NCBI GenBank assembly: GCA_050949905.1
Contig: JBMNGP010000013.1
Coordinates: 124,001 to 188,000 of the forward strand
Direction of reading: 5' to 3'
Length of the DNA: 64,000 nucleotides
From: DUML01 sp050949905
Lineage (GTDB): Bacteria; Bacillota; Desulfitobacteriia; Desulfitobacteriales; Syntrophobotulaceae
Every line of letters begins with the position of its first letter. The first letter of the stretch is position 1. The position numbers and the translations under genes are program-made. The notes under the pieces were generated by a model. It made no database searches, was not told the origin of the DNA, and saw nothing but the letters and a program-made list of their open reading frames with translations. Positions 57,881-64,000 of the stretch are shown here, piece after piece.

Positions 57881-60136
57881 CCCCAGGGCCGGCGGGTTTT
57901 TGGCATCGCCAGAACCATAAGCAGGTTTTTTTCGACATTTCACGAATTAAATTATTATCAATTACTTTGCCGGGAGTTATACAAAAGAATGTTTAAAAGG
58001 TTTGTCCTTGTAATTATAGCTATGTTTATCCTTTCTTTAGCAGCTTTGACGATATTTTGGCGGGATCCTCCCGGAATGGAGTTATACAGCGATGTGCCGC
58101 TCATTACTGCTGACCGGATTATTCAAGATCTGGGGGGGAAATGGGATAGTTATACATCCTTAAGGGAAGCCTGGGCCCAAGAAACCAGATTGCTGGAACA
58201 CGGGGAAGAGAAAGGGCTGCAAGGCTTAATTCAAGTTAATAGTATAGTTTTGCCCTCGGATAAAGGATTCCATGTTGCAGCCAAACGTTTTCGGGTAACA
58301 GGGAGCTGGGGATTTAAAACTGCCCAACTGGTCTTGGAGGGACTCTATGGGAAGGCCAGGGTTTTCCTCAACGGTATAGATGAAGTTAATATCTTAGGGG
58401 AAGTGGAAGGTGCAGGAGGAACTTATACTCTAGAAATATCCCCCGTCAGATTAGATTTCAGCCGGGAAAATATTCTGTATTTGGAGTTATCCCCGGCAGA
58501 TATTGCCAGAACTAAACTATTCGGTTGGTTGTGGCCGGAACTTGGCAGAATCACAGGCCAAATCCGCCTGGAAGCTGTTACCGAGACTACTATCGACATC
58601 TCCCGCACGGCCGTTTCCTACGACCCCGCTCAAAAACAAATCAAGGTAGGGGTTAATATCAGGCATCACCAATCACTAGGTGCCGGCCCTTGGTCTTTAA
58701 GCGGTGTTCTTAAAGACCAGGAAGAGAAAATTGCCGAATGCCTGTTGCCTTTTAACACCGCAGGCCAATATACGCAAAAAGTTGATCTGGTATTTACCGT
58801 TCCCGATGCCAAGCTTTGGAGCCTGGATAATCCTGCCCTTTATGAGCTGGAGTTAACCCTAAGTAATAACCATGGCGCTTATGACAGGGTTCAAATGCCT
58901 ATTGGGGTGCGGGATAAGGGCAGCAATCCTGCTCAAGGGCTCCTTAATTCCCCGCAAATTGCCGTCAAGGGTCAAATTATAACGCAGGCTCAGGAATATA
59001 ACCTCAGGAATAAGCGCCAAATTACAGAATTTATGAATGAACTTAAAGGAGAAGGCTTTAATCTGCTTTATTTTATGGGTTTTTTCCCCAGTGAAGAATG
59101 GCTTTATACGGCAGATCGCCTGGGAATGGGGGTTTGGCTGGAACTGCCGGTTAATCTGACGAATAAAGGAAAACTACCTTCGCCGGCGGCTGTGGAGGAT
59201 CTTATCTTGCTAGCGGAACATCATCCTTCTGTTTTGGCTTGGACAGCCGGCAAAGTCTTGGAACCTTCGGCTGAAACCCAGGAGTACCTTCAGCAAACCC
59301 AAAAGAGAATTAATTCATTACCTGTTTATAACCTTATCCTTCCTGGCCAGGAGAGGCATTCTGATACCAGGGAGATCCTTTTAGACCGAAACGGGATGAC
59401 AGGAGAATGGGGTCAGATAGTATATAAGGAAGCCGCGGTCGGGAAAACAGGCCCGGATAAGGGCTGGGCGGGAGAAAAGGCTTTGGCAATCTCCTGGCTG
59501 GCTGTTTTGCTGTTCTTAACCATCCAATACTTGCGCAACTTAAACTTGGGGTACAAAGACCTTATGAACCCCAGTCCCAAGAGGAAAATCCGGCGGGCTT
59601 TGTTTTGGAATAGCTTGGGATTTGTCAGCCGCATGTTTACTCTGGGGGCAATCATAACTTCTTTATTGTTCCGTTTTCCGCCGGAAATCCCTTATTGGCT
59701 GCCTTATGACTCTTCTATTCTTTTAATGATCCAAAGCCAGAATCCCTATATCTTATGGCTGTTTTGCTCGCTATCTCTAACCTTACTGCGAATGCTGCAG
59801 GTTGGTTTAGCTGCCTCCTCCTTCTCTGAGCATCCCGAGACTTTTGGCCTCTGCTGTTGGCTGGAAAGAAGGTATCATTGGCTTATCCTAGTTGGTATGG
59901 CTTGGGTGGGGGTTTCCTACGGTTTGCCCTGGTTTACCCCTTTAGCTGTCTACATTTTTTTGACAATTATTTTACTTCCCTTAAGAGTTAGAGATGTCTG
60001 GAAGGCTGGGGGAAAATATGCTCATCTTATGTTCCTGCCTTTAACGGTGCTGGCAGTGGTGACCGGTATTTTGCTCTGGCAGCGGGAGGACCTTTTTTAT
60101 CTAGTTAATCTAATCCGCTTGCAGATTCAATTTTAA
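57845..60136 (+). CDS. Membrane-embedded protein with glycoside hydrolase family 2-like domains
   Basis: 763 residues. A membrane segment near 50-70 (VLVIIAMFILSLAALTIFW) precedes an extracytoplasmic part. That part resembles GH2 enzymes: jelly-roll sugar-binding domain (FLNGIDEVNILGEVEGAGGTY, about 150-250), Ig-like domain (LWSLDNPALYELELTL) and a shortened TIM-barrel-like region. The usual WSLGNE acid/base motif reads VLAWTAGKVLEP, so catalysis is doubtful. About five to six membrane segments follow from residue 555. The ATG at 57845 lies inside the perR terminator with no ribosome site; ATG 57989 with GGGAG upstream is an alternative start. Confidence 0.7.
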   Translation: MSLEKKDILYLLPQGRRVFGIARTISRFFSTFHELNYYQLLCRELYKRMFKRFVLVIIAMFILSLAALTIFWRDPPGMELYSDVPLITADRIIQDLGGKWDSYTSLREAWAQETRLLEHGEEKGLQGLIQVNSIVLPSDKGFHVAAKRFRVTGSWGFKTAQLVLEGLYGKARVFLNGIDEVNILGEVEGAGGTYTLEISPVRLDFSRENILYLELSPADIARTKLFGWLWPELGRITGQIRLEAVTETTIDISRTAVSYDPAQKQIKVGVNIRHHQSLGAGPWSLSGVLKDQEEKIAECLLPFNTAGQYTQKVDLVFTVPDAKLWSLDNPALYELELTLSNNHGAYDRVQMPIGVRDKGSNPAQGLLNSPQIAVKGQIITQAQEYNLRNKRQITEFMNELKGEGFNLLYFMGFFPSEEWLYTADRLGMGVWLELPVNLTNKGKLPSPAAVEDLILLAEHHPSVLAWTAGKVLEPSAETQEYLQQTQKRINSLPVYNLILPGQERHSDTREILLDRNGMTGEWGQIVYKEAAVGKTGPDKGWAGEKALAISWLAVLLFLTIQYLRNLNLGYKDLMNPSPKRKIRRALFWNSLGFVSRMFTLGAIITSLLFRFPPEIPYWLPYDSSILLMIQSQNPYILWLFCSLSLTLLRMLQVGLAASSFSEHPETFGLCCWLERRYHWLILVGMAWVGVSYGLPWFTPLAVYIFLTIILLPLRVRDVWKAGGKYAHLMFLPLTVLAVVTGILLWQREDLFYLVNLIRLQIQF

Positions 60137-60234
60137 TCAATGAATAAGTTTGCTTCTTAGCATGGCATAATTTATAATAAGACTGTAGACTCTGTTGGAA
60201 ATTCTGGAAAGTAAGCCTTAAGGAGGAAAAATTA

Positions 60235-60429
60235 ATGATTACCAAGGAAATGGTTATAGGACAAGTTCTCCGAGAGTATCCCGAGACGGCGGAAATCTTC
60301 ATGTCCTTGGGAATGCATTGCCTGGGATGCCCCTCCGCTACTATGGAGAGCGTCGAGGGAGCAGCCTTGACTCACGGCAAGGATCCGGATGAGTTAGTTG
60401 CCGAACTGAACAAAAAGATCGGTGAATAA
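60235..60429 (+). CDS. DUF1858 domain protein
   Basis: A 64-residue protein: MITKEMVIGQVLREYPETAEIFMSLGMHCLGCPSATMESVEGAA. This is the DUF1858 motif, with the characteristic GMHCLGCP Cys pair also found fused to hybrid-cluster or nitric-oxide-related proteins. A metal- or thiol-sensing role has been suggested for the family but is not proven. AAGGAGG precedes the ATG, and a terminator follows. Confidence 0.92.
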   Translation: MITKEMVIGQVLREYPETAEIFMSLGMHCLGCPSATMESVEGAALTHGKDPDELVAELNKKIGE

Positions 60430-60461
60430 CCTAGAGCCTCTTAGCGTGGTATTTTTAGCCA

Positions 60462-60492
60462 AAGACTTTGCGGTTAGCCGTAAGGTCTTTTT
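60462..60492 (+). terminator. Terminator after the DUF1858 gene
   Basis: A 12-bp stem with two G-T pairs, AAGACTTTGCGG (60462-60473) with CCGTAAGGTCTT (60478-60489), followed by TTTTTG. Confidence 0.85.
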
Positions 60493-60556
60493 GTATCCAT
60501 GATTTATTTTCGGTTTACTTTAGCCTGGAGTTTATAGGAATTAAGGGAGTGATCGG

Positions 60557-61786
60557 ATGTACGGTCTAGTGCTGGAAGGCGGCGGTGCCAGGGGCTCTTA
60601 TCAGGTAGGGGCTTGTAAAGCCTTGCAGGAACTGGGTGTCGAGATTGATGCTGTGGCCGGCACATCCATTGGGGCCTTAAACGGGGCAATGCTTGTCCAA
60701 GGGCAGCTGGACAGAGCTTACGACCTCTGGTATAATATTTCGCCTTCCCAGGTATTTGATATCGAGGAAGCTCGCTTGTTGGAGCTGAAAAGCCTGGATA
60801 TATCCCATGACGGCCTGCTTTACTTTATGAAGAAAGCCAGAGAAATTGCCCAGGATAAAGGACTTGATATCACTTTTATTAAAAAACTACTGTGTGAGAA
60901 TATCCAGGAGCAAAGACTCAGGAGAGCCAAGCTTCTTTTTGGATTTGTCACTATTTCTTTAACTGACTTCAAACCGTTGGAATTGTTTCTGGATGATATC
61001 CCGGAAGGGAGAGTAATCGAATACCTCTTGGCAAGTGCTAACCTTCCGGCATTTAAACAAGAAAAGATTGACGGCAAGCGCTATATGGATGGGGGCTTTT
61101 ATGATAACCTGCCCCTAAATATGCTGGTTAAAAAAGGATATAAAGATATTATTGCCATCAGAACCAAAGCCCCGGGAAGAACCCGGAAGGTATTAAACCC
61201 CCATGTTCGGGTCAAATATATTGCTACTGATGAAAACTTGGGAGGTATCCTGGATTTTGATAAGACTCAGGCCAGGTTCAATCTTAAACTGGGGTATTAT
61301 GATGCTTATCGCAAGTGGCAGGGGCTGAAAGGGTTTAGATATTATCTTCGTCCTACCGGAGACGAAGAATTGTTTTTGAACTTCTTGCTGGCACCCGGAG
61401 AGAAGGCTATTCTTAATCTGGGAAGAACTTTAGGGATGCAGGGCATTCCTTACCGCAGGCTGCTATTTGAACATATTATCCCTAAATTTGCGCTTTTGCT
61501 GGATCTTCCTAAAGAGAGCAGCTATGAAGATTTAGTGATAGCCATTTTGGAACTGGTAGCCTCTGATAATAAGGTAGAACGTTTTAAGATTTACACCTTT
61601 AATGAATTTTTAGGGGTAATCAGACAGAATTGCCAAAGGGGGAGAATTTTAAAGGAACAAGAAAATTTCAAGCTGCCGGTGTTTGTTAAGCAAAGCGATA
61701 TCCTCTCCAGGGCTGTTAAGGATAAAGTAGTCCGGGAGATGATTAATGAACTCTTCGCCGACTATCTTAAAGCACCGCTGAGCTAA
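60557..61786 (+). CDS. Patatin-like phospholipase
   Basis: A serine lipid acyl hydrolase of 409 residues. The oxyanion hole is LEGGGARGSYQVGA (residues 6-19), the nucleophile elbow GTSIGALNGA holds the catalytic Ser (GxSxG), and the catalytic Asp is in YMDGGFYDNLP. The C-terminal 160 residues are outside the patatin core and unrecognised. The protein has no signal peptide, so it should act on the inner membrane face. GGGAGTG precedes the ATG. Confidence 0.93.
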   Translation: MYGLVLEGGGARGSYQVGACKALQELGVEIDAVAGTSIGALNGAMLVQGQLDRAYDLWYNISPSQVFDIEEARLLELKSLDISHDGLLYFMKKAREIAQDKGLDITFIKKLLCENIQEQRLRRAKLLFGFVTISLTDFKPLELFLDDIPEGRVIEYLLASANLPAFKQEKIDGKRYMDGGFYDNLPLNMLVKKGYKDIIAIRTKAPGRTRKVLNPHVRVKYIATDENLGGILDFDKTQARFNLKLGYYDAYRKWQGLKGFRYYLRPTGDEELFLNFLLAPGEKAILNLGRTLGMQGIPYRRLLFEHIIPKFALLLDLPKESSYEDLVIAILELVASDNKVERFKIYTFNEFLGVIRQNCQRGRILKEQENFKLPVFVKQSDILSRAVKDKVVREMINELFADYLKAPLS

Positions 61787-61839
61787 GCGCCCGCCAGGCT
61801 AAAAAAATTAAAGTTTAAACCCCGCCAAGGGTTATTTTC

Positions 61840-61868
61840 AATAGGGACTTTATTCCTATTTTTTTTAT
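61840..61868 (+). terminator. Terminator after the patatin gene
   Basis: AATAGG (61840-61845) pairs with CCTATT (61855-61860), followed directly by eight T. Confidence 0.65.
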
Positions 61869-61913
61869 TTTCTTTTTTTCTTGCAGGAATTTGCAATTCA
61901 ATGGAGAATAGAA

Positions 61914-61958
61914 GTGGTGTAAAGTGGGGTAAAGTGGTAGAAGAATAAACCCTAGTGG
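61914..61958 (+). promoter_or_regulatory. MraZ operator of the division cluster
   Basis: GTGG occurs at 61914, 61924 and 61934, with exact 10-base spacing, in AAGTGG contexts. A fourth GTGG is at 61955. Evenly spaced TGGG/GTGG repeats ahead of mraZ are the known target of MraZ, which represses its own operon. Confidence 0.9.
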
Positions 61959-61968
61959 GGTGAAAGTT

Positions 61969-62400
61969 ATGTTTATGGGGGAATACCTCCATACAATAGA
62001 CAGTAAAGGACGGCTGATTATTCCGGCTAAGTTCAGAGAAGCCCTTGGGGATAAGTTTATAACCACCAAGGGTCTTGATAACTGTTTATTTCTTTACCCC
62101 CAGGATGAATGGCAGAACTTTGAAGAGAAGTTGAAAAAATTACCTATTTCTCAGCCTAATGCCCGAGCATTTGTGCGTTTCTTTTTTTCCGGTGCCGCTG
62201 AATGCGAATTTGATAAACAGGGGAGAATTTTACTGCCTGCTAATTTAAGGGAATATGCGGCCCTGGATAAGGATGTAGTGGTAGTCGGCGTCATGAGCCG
62301 GATAGAAATCTGGGATGCTGAGAGATGGAAAGAATACAGTTCCGAGGCTGAAAGCAACTATGAAAAAGCCGCTGAATCCCTGGTCGATTTAGGTATCTAG
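61969..62400 (+). CDS. mraZ: Transcriptional regulator MraZ
   Basis: A 143-residue AbrB-like ring-forming repressor of the division/cell-wall cluster. It has two tandem SpoVT-AbrB motifs: MGEYLHTIDSKGRLIIPAKFREALG and AAECEFDKQGRILLPANLREYA. ATG 61969 gives the canonical MFMGEY start with GGGGTGA 6 bases upstream; a GTG at 61960 is in frame but lies inside that site. Confidence 0.96.
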   Translation: MFMGEYLHTIDSKGRLIIPAKFREALGDKFITTKGLDNCLFLYPQDEWQNFEEKLKKLPISQPNARAFVRFFFSGAAECEFDKQGRILLPANLREYAALDKDVVVVGVMSRIEIWDAERWKEYSSEAESNYEKAAESLVDLGI

Positions 62401-62420
62401 CTTAGAAAGGATGACCTGTA

Positions 62421-63359
62421 GTGGCTTTTGAGCATCAAAGTGTCCTGCTTCAGGAGACAGTGAATATGGTTTTTACCGTACCTGAGGGTATTTATGTGGA
62501 TTGTACTTTAGGTGGCGGAGGCCATTCCCAATTGCTCCTTACTAAACTCGGCAGCAATGGACGGTTAATTTGCTTTGACCAGGACGAAAAGGCCGTACAA
62601 AATGCTAAGTTTAAGTTTGCCGGAGATACCCGGGTAAAAATTTTTCAGAAGAATTTTGTGGACCTTCTGGCAACTCTCACCAGAGAGAAACTTCTACCGG
62701 TCACCGGTATAATGTTTGATTTAGGAGTCTCTTCGCCCCAACTGGATGAAGCTGAACGAGGCTTTAGCTATATGCAGGATGCGCCTCTCGATATGCGCAT
62801 GGACCAAAGAGCGCTGCTCACTGCCCAAGAGATAGTCAATAATTGGTCAATTGAGGATTTAACTGCCGTTATCCGCGATTACGGCGAAGAGAAGTGGGCT
62901 TTAAGGATTGCCCAATTTATTGGGGAAGCACGCCTTAAAGAGCCAATTTGGACAACCGGGCAATTGGTGGAAATCATTAAGAAAGCCATTCCGGCTCCGG
63001 CTCGGCGCGAGGGTCCCCATCCGGCCAAACGCACTTTTCAGGCCTTAAGGATAGCCGTCAATAGGGAGCTGGAGGTCTTAGAAAAGGCCTTGGATCAAGC
63101 CCTGGACTCTCTAGGAGCCGGAGGTCGCCTGGCCGTCATAACCTTTCACTCTTTAGAGGACAGAATCGTCAAAAATAAATTTCAATCTTGGCTCGGCAAA
63201 TGCACCTGCCCGCCGTTCTTTCCGGTTTGTCAATGCGGTGCCCGAGCCAGGGTTCGTCTAATAAATAAAAAGCCTATCGTTCCTTCGGCTGAGGAAGAAC
63301 AACAAAACCCCAGAGCGAGGAGCGCTAAGCTGAGAGCAGCGGAGAAACTTCAGGTCTAA
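62421..63359 (+). CDS. rsmH: 16S rRNA (cytosine-1402-N4)-methyltransferase RsmH
   Basis: The enzyme (formerly MraW) methylates C1402 in the decoding centre, 312 residues. It begins HQSVLLQETVNMV and has the SAM-binding YVDCTLGGGGHSQLLLTKL. GIMFDLGVSSPQLDEAERGFSY and PAKRTFQALRIAVNRELE follow, then ITFHSLEDRIVKN near the end. GTG 62421 with AAAGGA upstream. Standard position between mraZ and ftsL. Confidence 0.97.
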   Translation: MAFEHQSVLLQETVNMVFTVPEGIYVDCTLGGGGHSQLLLTKLGSNGRLICFDQDEKAVQNAKFKFAGDTRVKIFQKNFVDLLATLTREKLLPVTGIMFDLGVSSPQLDEAERGFSYMQDAPLDMRMDQRALLTAQEIVNNWSIEDLTAVIRDYGEEKWALRIAQFIGEARLKEPIWTTGQLVEIIKKAIPAPARREGPHPAKRTFQALRIAVNRELEVLEKALDQALDSLGAGGRLAVITFHSLEDRIVKNKFQSWLGKCTCPPFFPVCQCGARARVRLINKKPIVPSAEEEQQNPRARSAKLRAAEKLQV

Positions 63360-63380
63360 ATAGGAGGGGAGTAGAATACT

Positions 63381-63881
63381 ATGTTAGTGGCACAAAGAAA
63401 ATTAGAATATGAAGAGCCTTATCTTTATCAAGAAGAGCCAATGGTAGCAAATCCTGCTCCGGCCAGAAGAGCGTCGCAAGCTCAGAAAGCAAGATTTAAG
63501 AGCTTAATCCTGATGCTTACAGTCATAGCTATTTTTGGCCTGATTGGAGCCAAGACCGTTCATACCACTGTTGTCAAGGGAGCGGAAATCAGAGCCTTGG
63601 AGAAAGAACTGCAGGCTTTGGCTATTGAAAACGATTTGCTCCAGGTAGAAGTTGATAAACTTCGTTCCGTAGCCAGGATTGAAAAAGTAGCTTTGGCTAT
63701 GGGCATGGAAAAACCGGAAGGTACAATCTATATTGCTACGAACCTGATTCAACCGGATCAAGAGGTAGGGGTGGAACAAACTCAAAAGACTGCAGCTGTG
63801 CCGACCGAAGGGAAAGCCAATTCTCTATTCGATAATGTCTTTAAGATATTTACGAGCTTTTTTGCCTCAACCCAAAGGTAG
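63381..63881 (+). CDS. ftsL: Cell division protein FtsL-like
   Basis: A bitopic septal protein of 166 residues. A cytoplasmic N-terminus of about 45 residues leads to one membrane segment (SLILMLTVIAIFGLIGAK), then an extracytoplasmic leucine-zipper coiled coil (EIRALEKELQALAIENDLLQVEVDKL). GMEKPEGTIYIA is the usual end motif. The C-terminal extension of about 35 residues is unusual. GGAGGGGAG precedes the start. Confidence 0.9.
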   Translation: MLVAQRKLEYEEPYLYQEEPMVANPAPARRASQAQKARFKSLILMLTVIAIFGLIGAKTVHTTVVKGAEIRALEKELQALAIENDLLQVEVDKLRSVARIEKVALAMGMEKPEGTIYIATNLIQPDQEVGVEQTQKTAAVPTEGKANSLFDNVFKIFTSFFASTQR

Positions 63882-63896
63882 CAGCCTAAAGAGTTA

Positions 63897-63928
63897 AAAT
63901 CTACCCCTTAAAGTGGGGGTAGATTTTT
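63897..63928 (+). terminator. Terminator-like hairpin overlapping the ribosome site of the next gene
   Basis: AAATCTACCCC (63897-63907) pairs with GGGGTAGATTT (63916-63926), then TT. The GGGGG of the right arm is the only ribosome site for the following start codon, so the hairpin may control translation rather than end the transcript. Confidence 0.6.
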
Positions 63929-64000
63929 ATGGTGCAAATCCTGAAAATGCATAAAAGAATAGTCCTGCTTTTAAGTTTATGCAGCATTTTTCTTGTGGTT
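63929..64000 (+). CDS. Start of a penicillin-binding protein (FtsI/SpoVD type), partial
   Basis: Twenty-four codons run off the right edge: a short basic N-terminus (QILKMHKRIV) and the beginning of a hydrophobic segment (LLLSLCSIFLVV). Only position after ftsL and this topology suggest the class B penicillin-binding protein usually found here. No catalytic region is visible. Confidence 0.5.
   Translation, partial: MVQILKMHKRIVLLLSLCSIFLVV

Overview
The window looks like chromosome of an anaerobic, motile, probably spore-forming member of the Clostridia (Peptococcaceae-like). That placement is an inference. It rests on a moderate base composition, strong AGGAGG-type ribosome binding sites, Bacillus-type SOS and Per boxes, a FliY/CheC/CheD chemotaxis set, a MecA adaptor, selenocysteine genes, and a flagellar order (flgM-flgN-flgK-flgL-DUF6470-fliW-csrA-flagellin-flaG-fliD-fliS) typical of Firmicutes. 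I saw no rRNA, tRNA, CRISPR array, insertion sequence or prophage.

Layout. 1-0.5 kb: the start of a Y-family DNA polymerase under a LexA box. 0.8-5.7 kb: an epimerase-like protein that has lost catalytic residues, CheR with a YaaR-family partner, a Tat-exported M28 peptidase, and motA-motB. 6.1-16.1 kb: late flagellar genes (anti-sigma factor, hook-filament junction, FliW-CsrA switch, flagellin, cap, chaperones). 16.5-40.1 kb: one long basal-body, export and chemotaxis operon running cheA to the motility sigma factor. 40.3-46.1 kb: a hook and rod operon (fliK, flgD, flgE, two flgF/G-type genes, flgB, cheW-like) behind a good sigma-D promoter. 46.2-52.3 kb: a small membrane protein, mecA, a small zinc-ribbon gene, selA, selD and an LCP-family gene. 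52.5-61.8 kb: fapA-like DUF342 gene, Na/Pi-type transporter, PHP phosphoesterase, tiny zinc-ribbon gene, ferredoxin, perR, a GH2-like membrane protein, DUF1858 and patatin. 61.9-64 kb: the start of the division cluster (MraZ operator, mraZ, rsmH, ftsL, start of a penicillin-binding protein).

The most striking pattern is damage. motA, flgK, flgL, the DUF6470 gene, fliW, flagellin, fliD, fliS and the fliT-like gene all carry reading-frame breaks, packed into 5.4-16.1 kb. Only fliY and cheY are broken in the other 48 kb. This is either a poor stretch of assembly or true decay of filament and motor genes beside an intact export apparatus. It also produces an apparent FliW-CsrA fusion that is probably not real.

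Three other points stand out. SelD is itself a selenoprotein, with in-frame UGA at codon 21, so its first 33 codons are missed by ordinary gene calling. The flagellin leader has a near-ideal CsrA hairpin directly behind fliW-csrA. flgB lies 24 kb away from its usual partner flgC.
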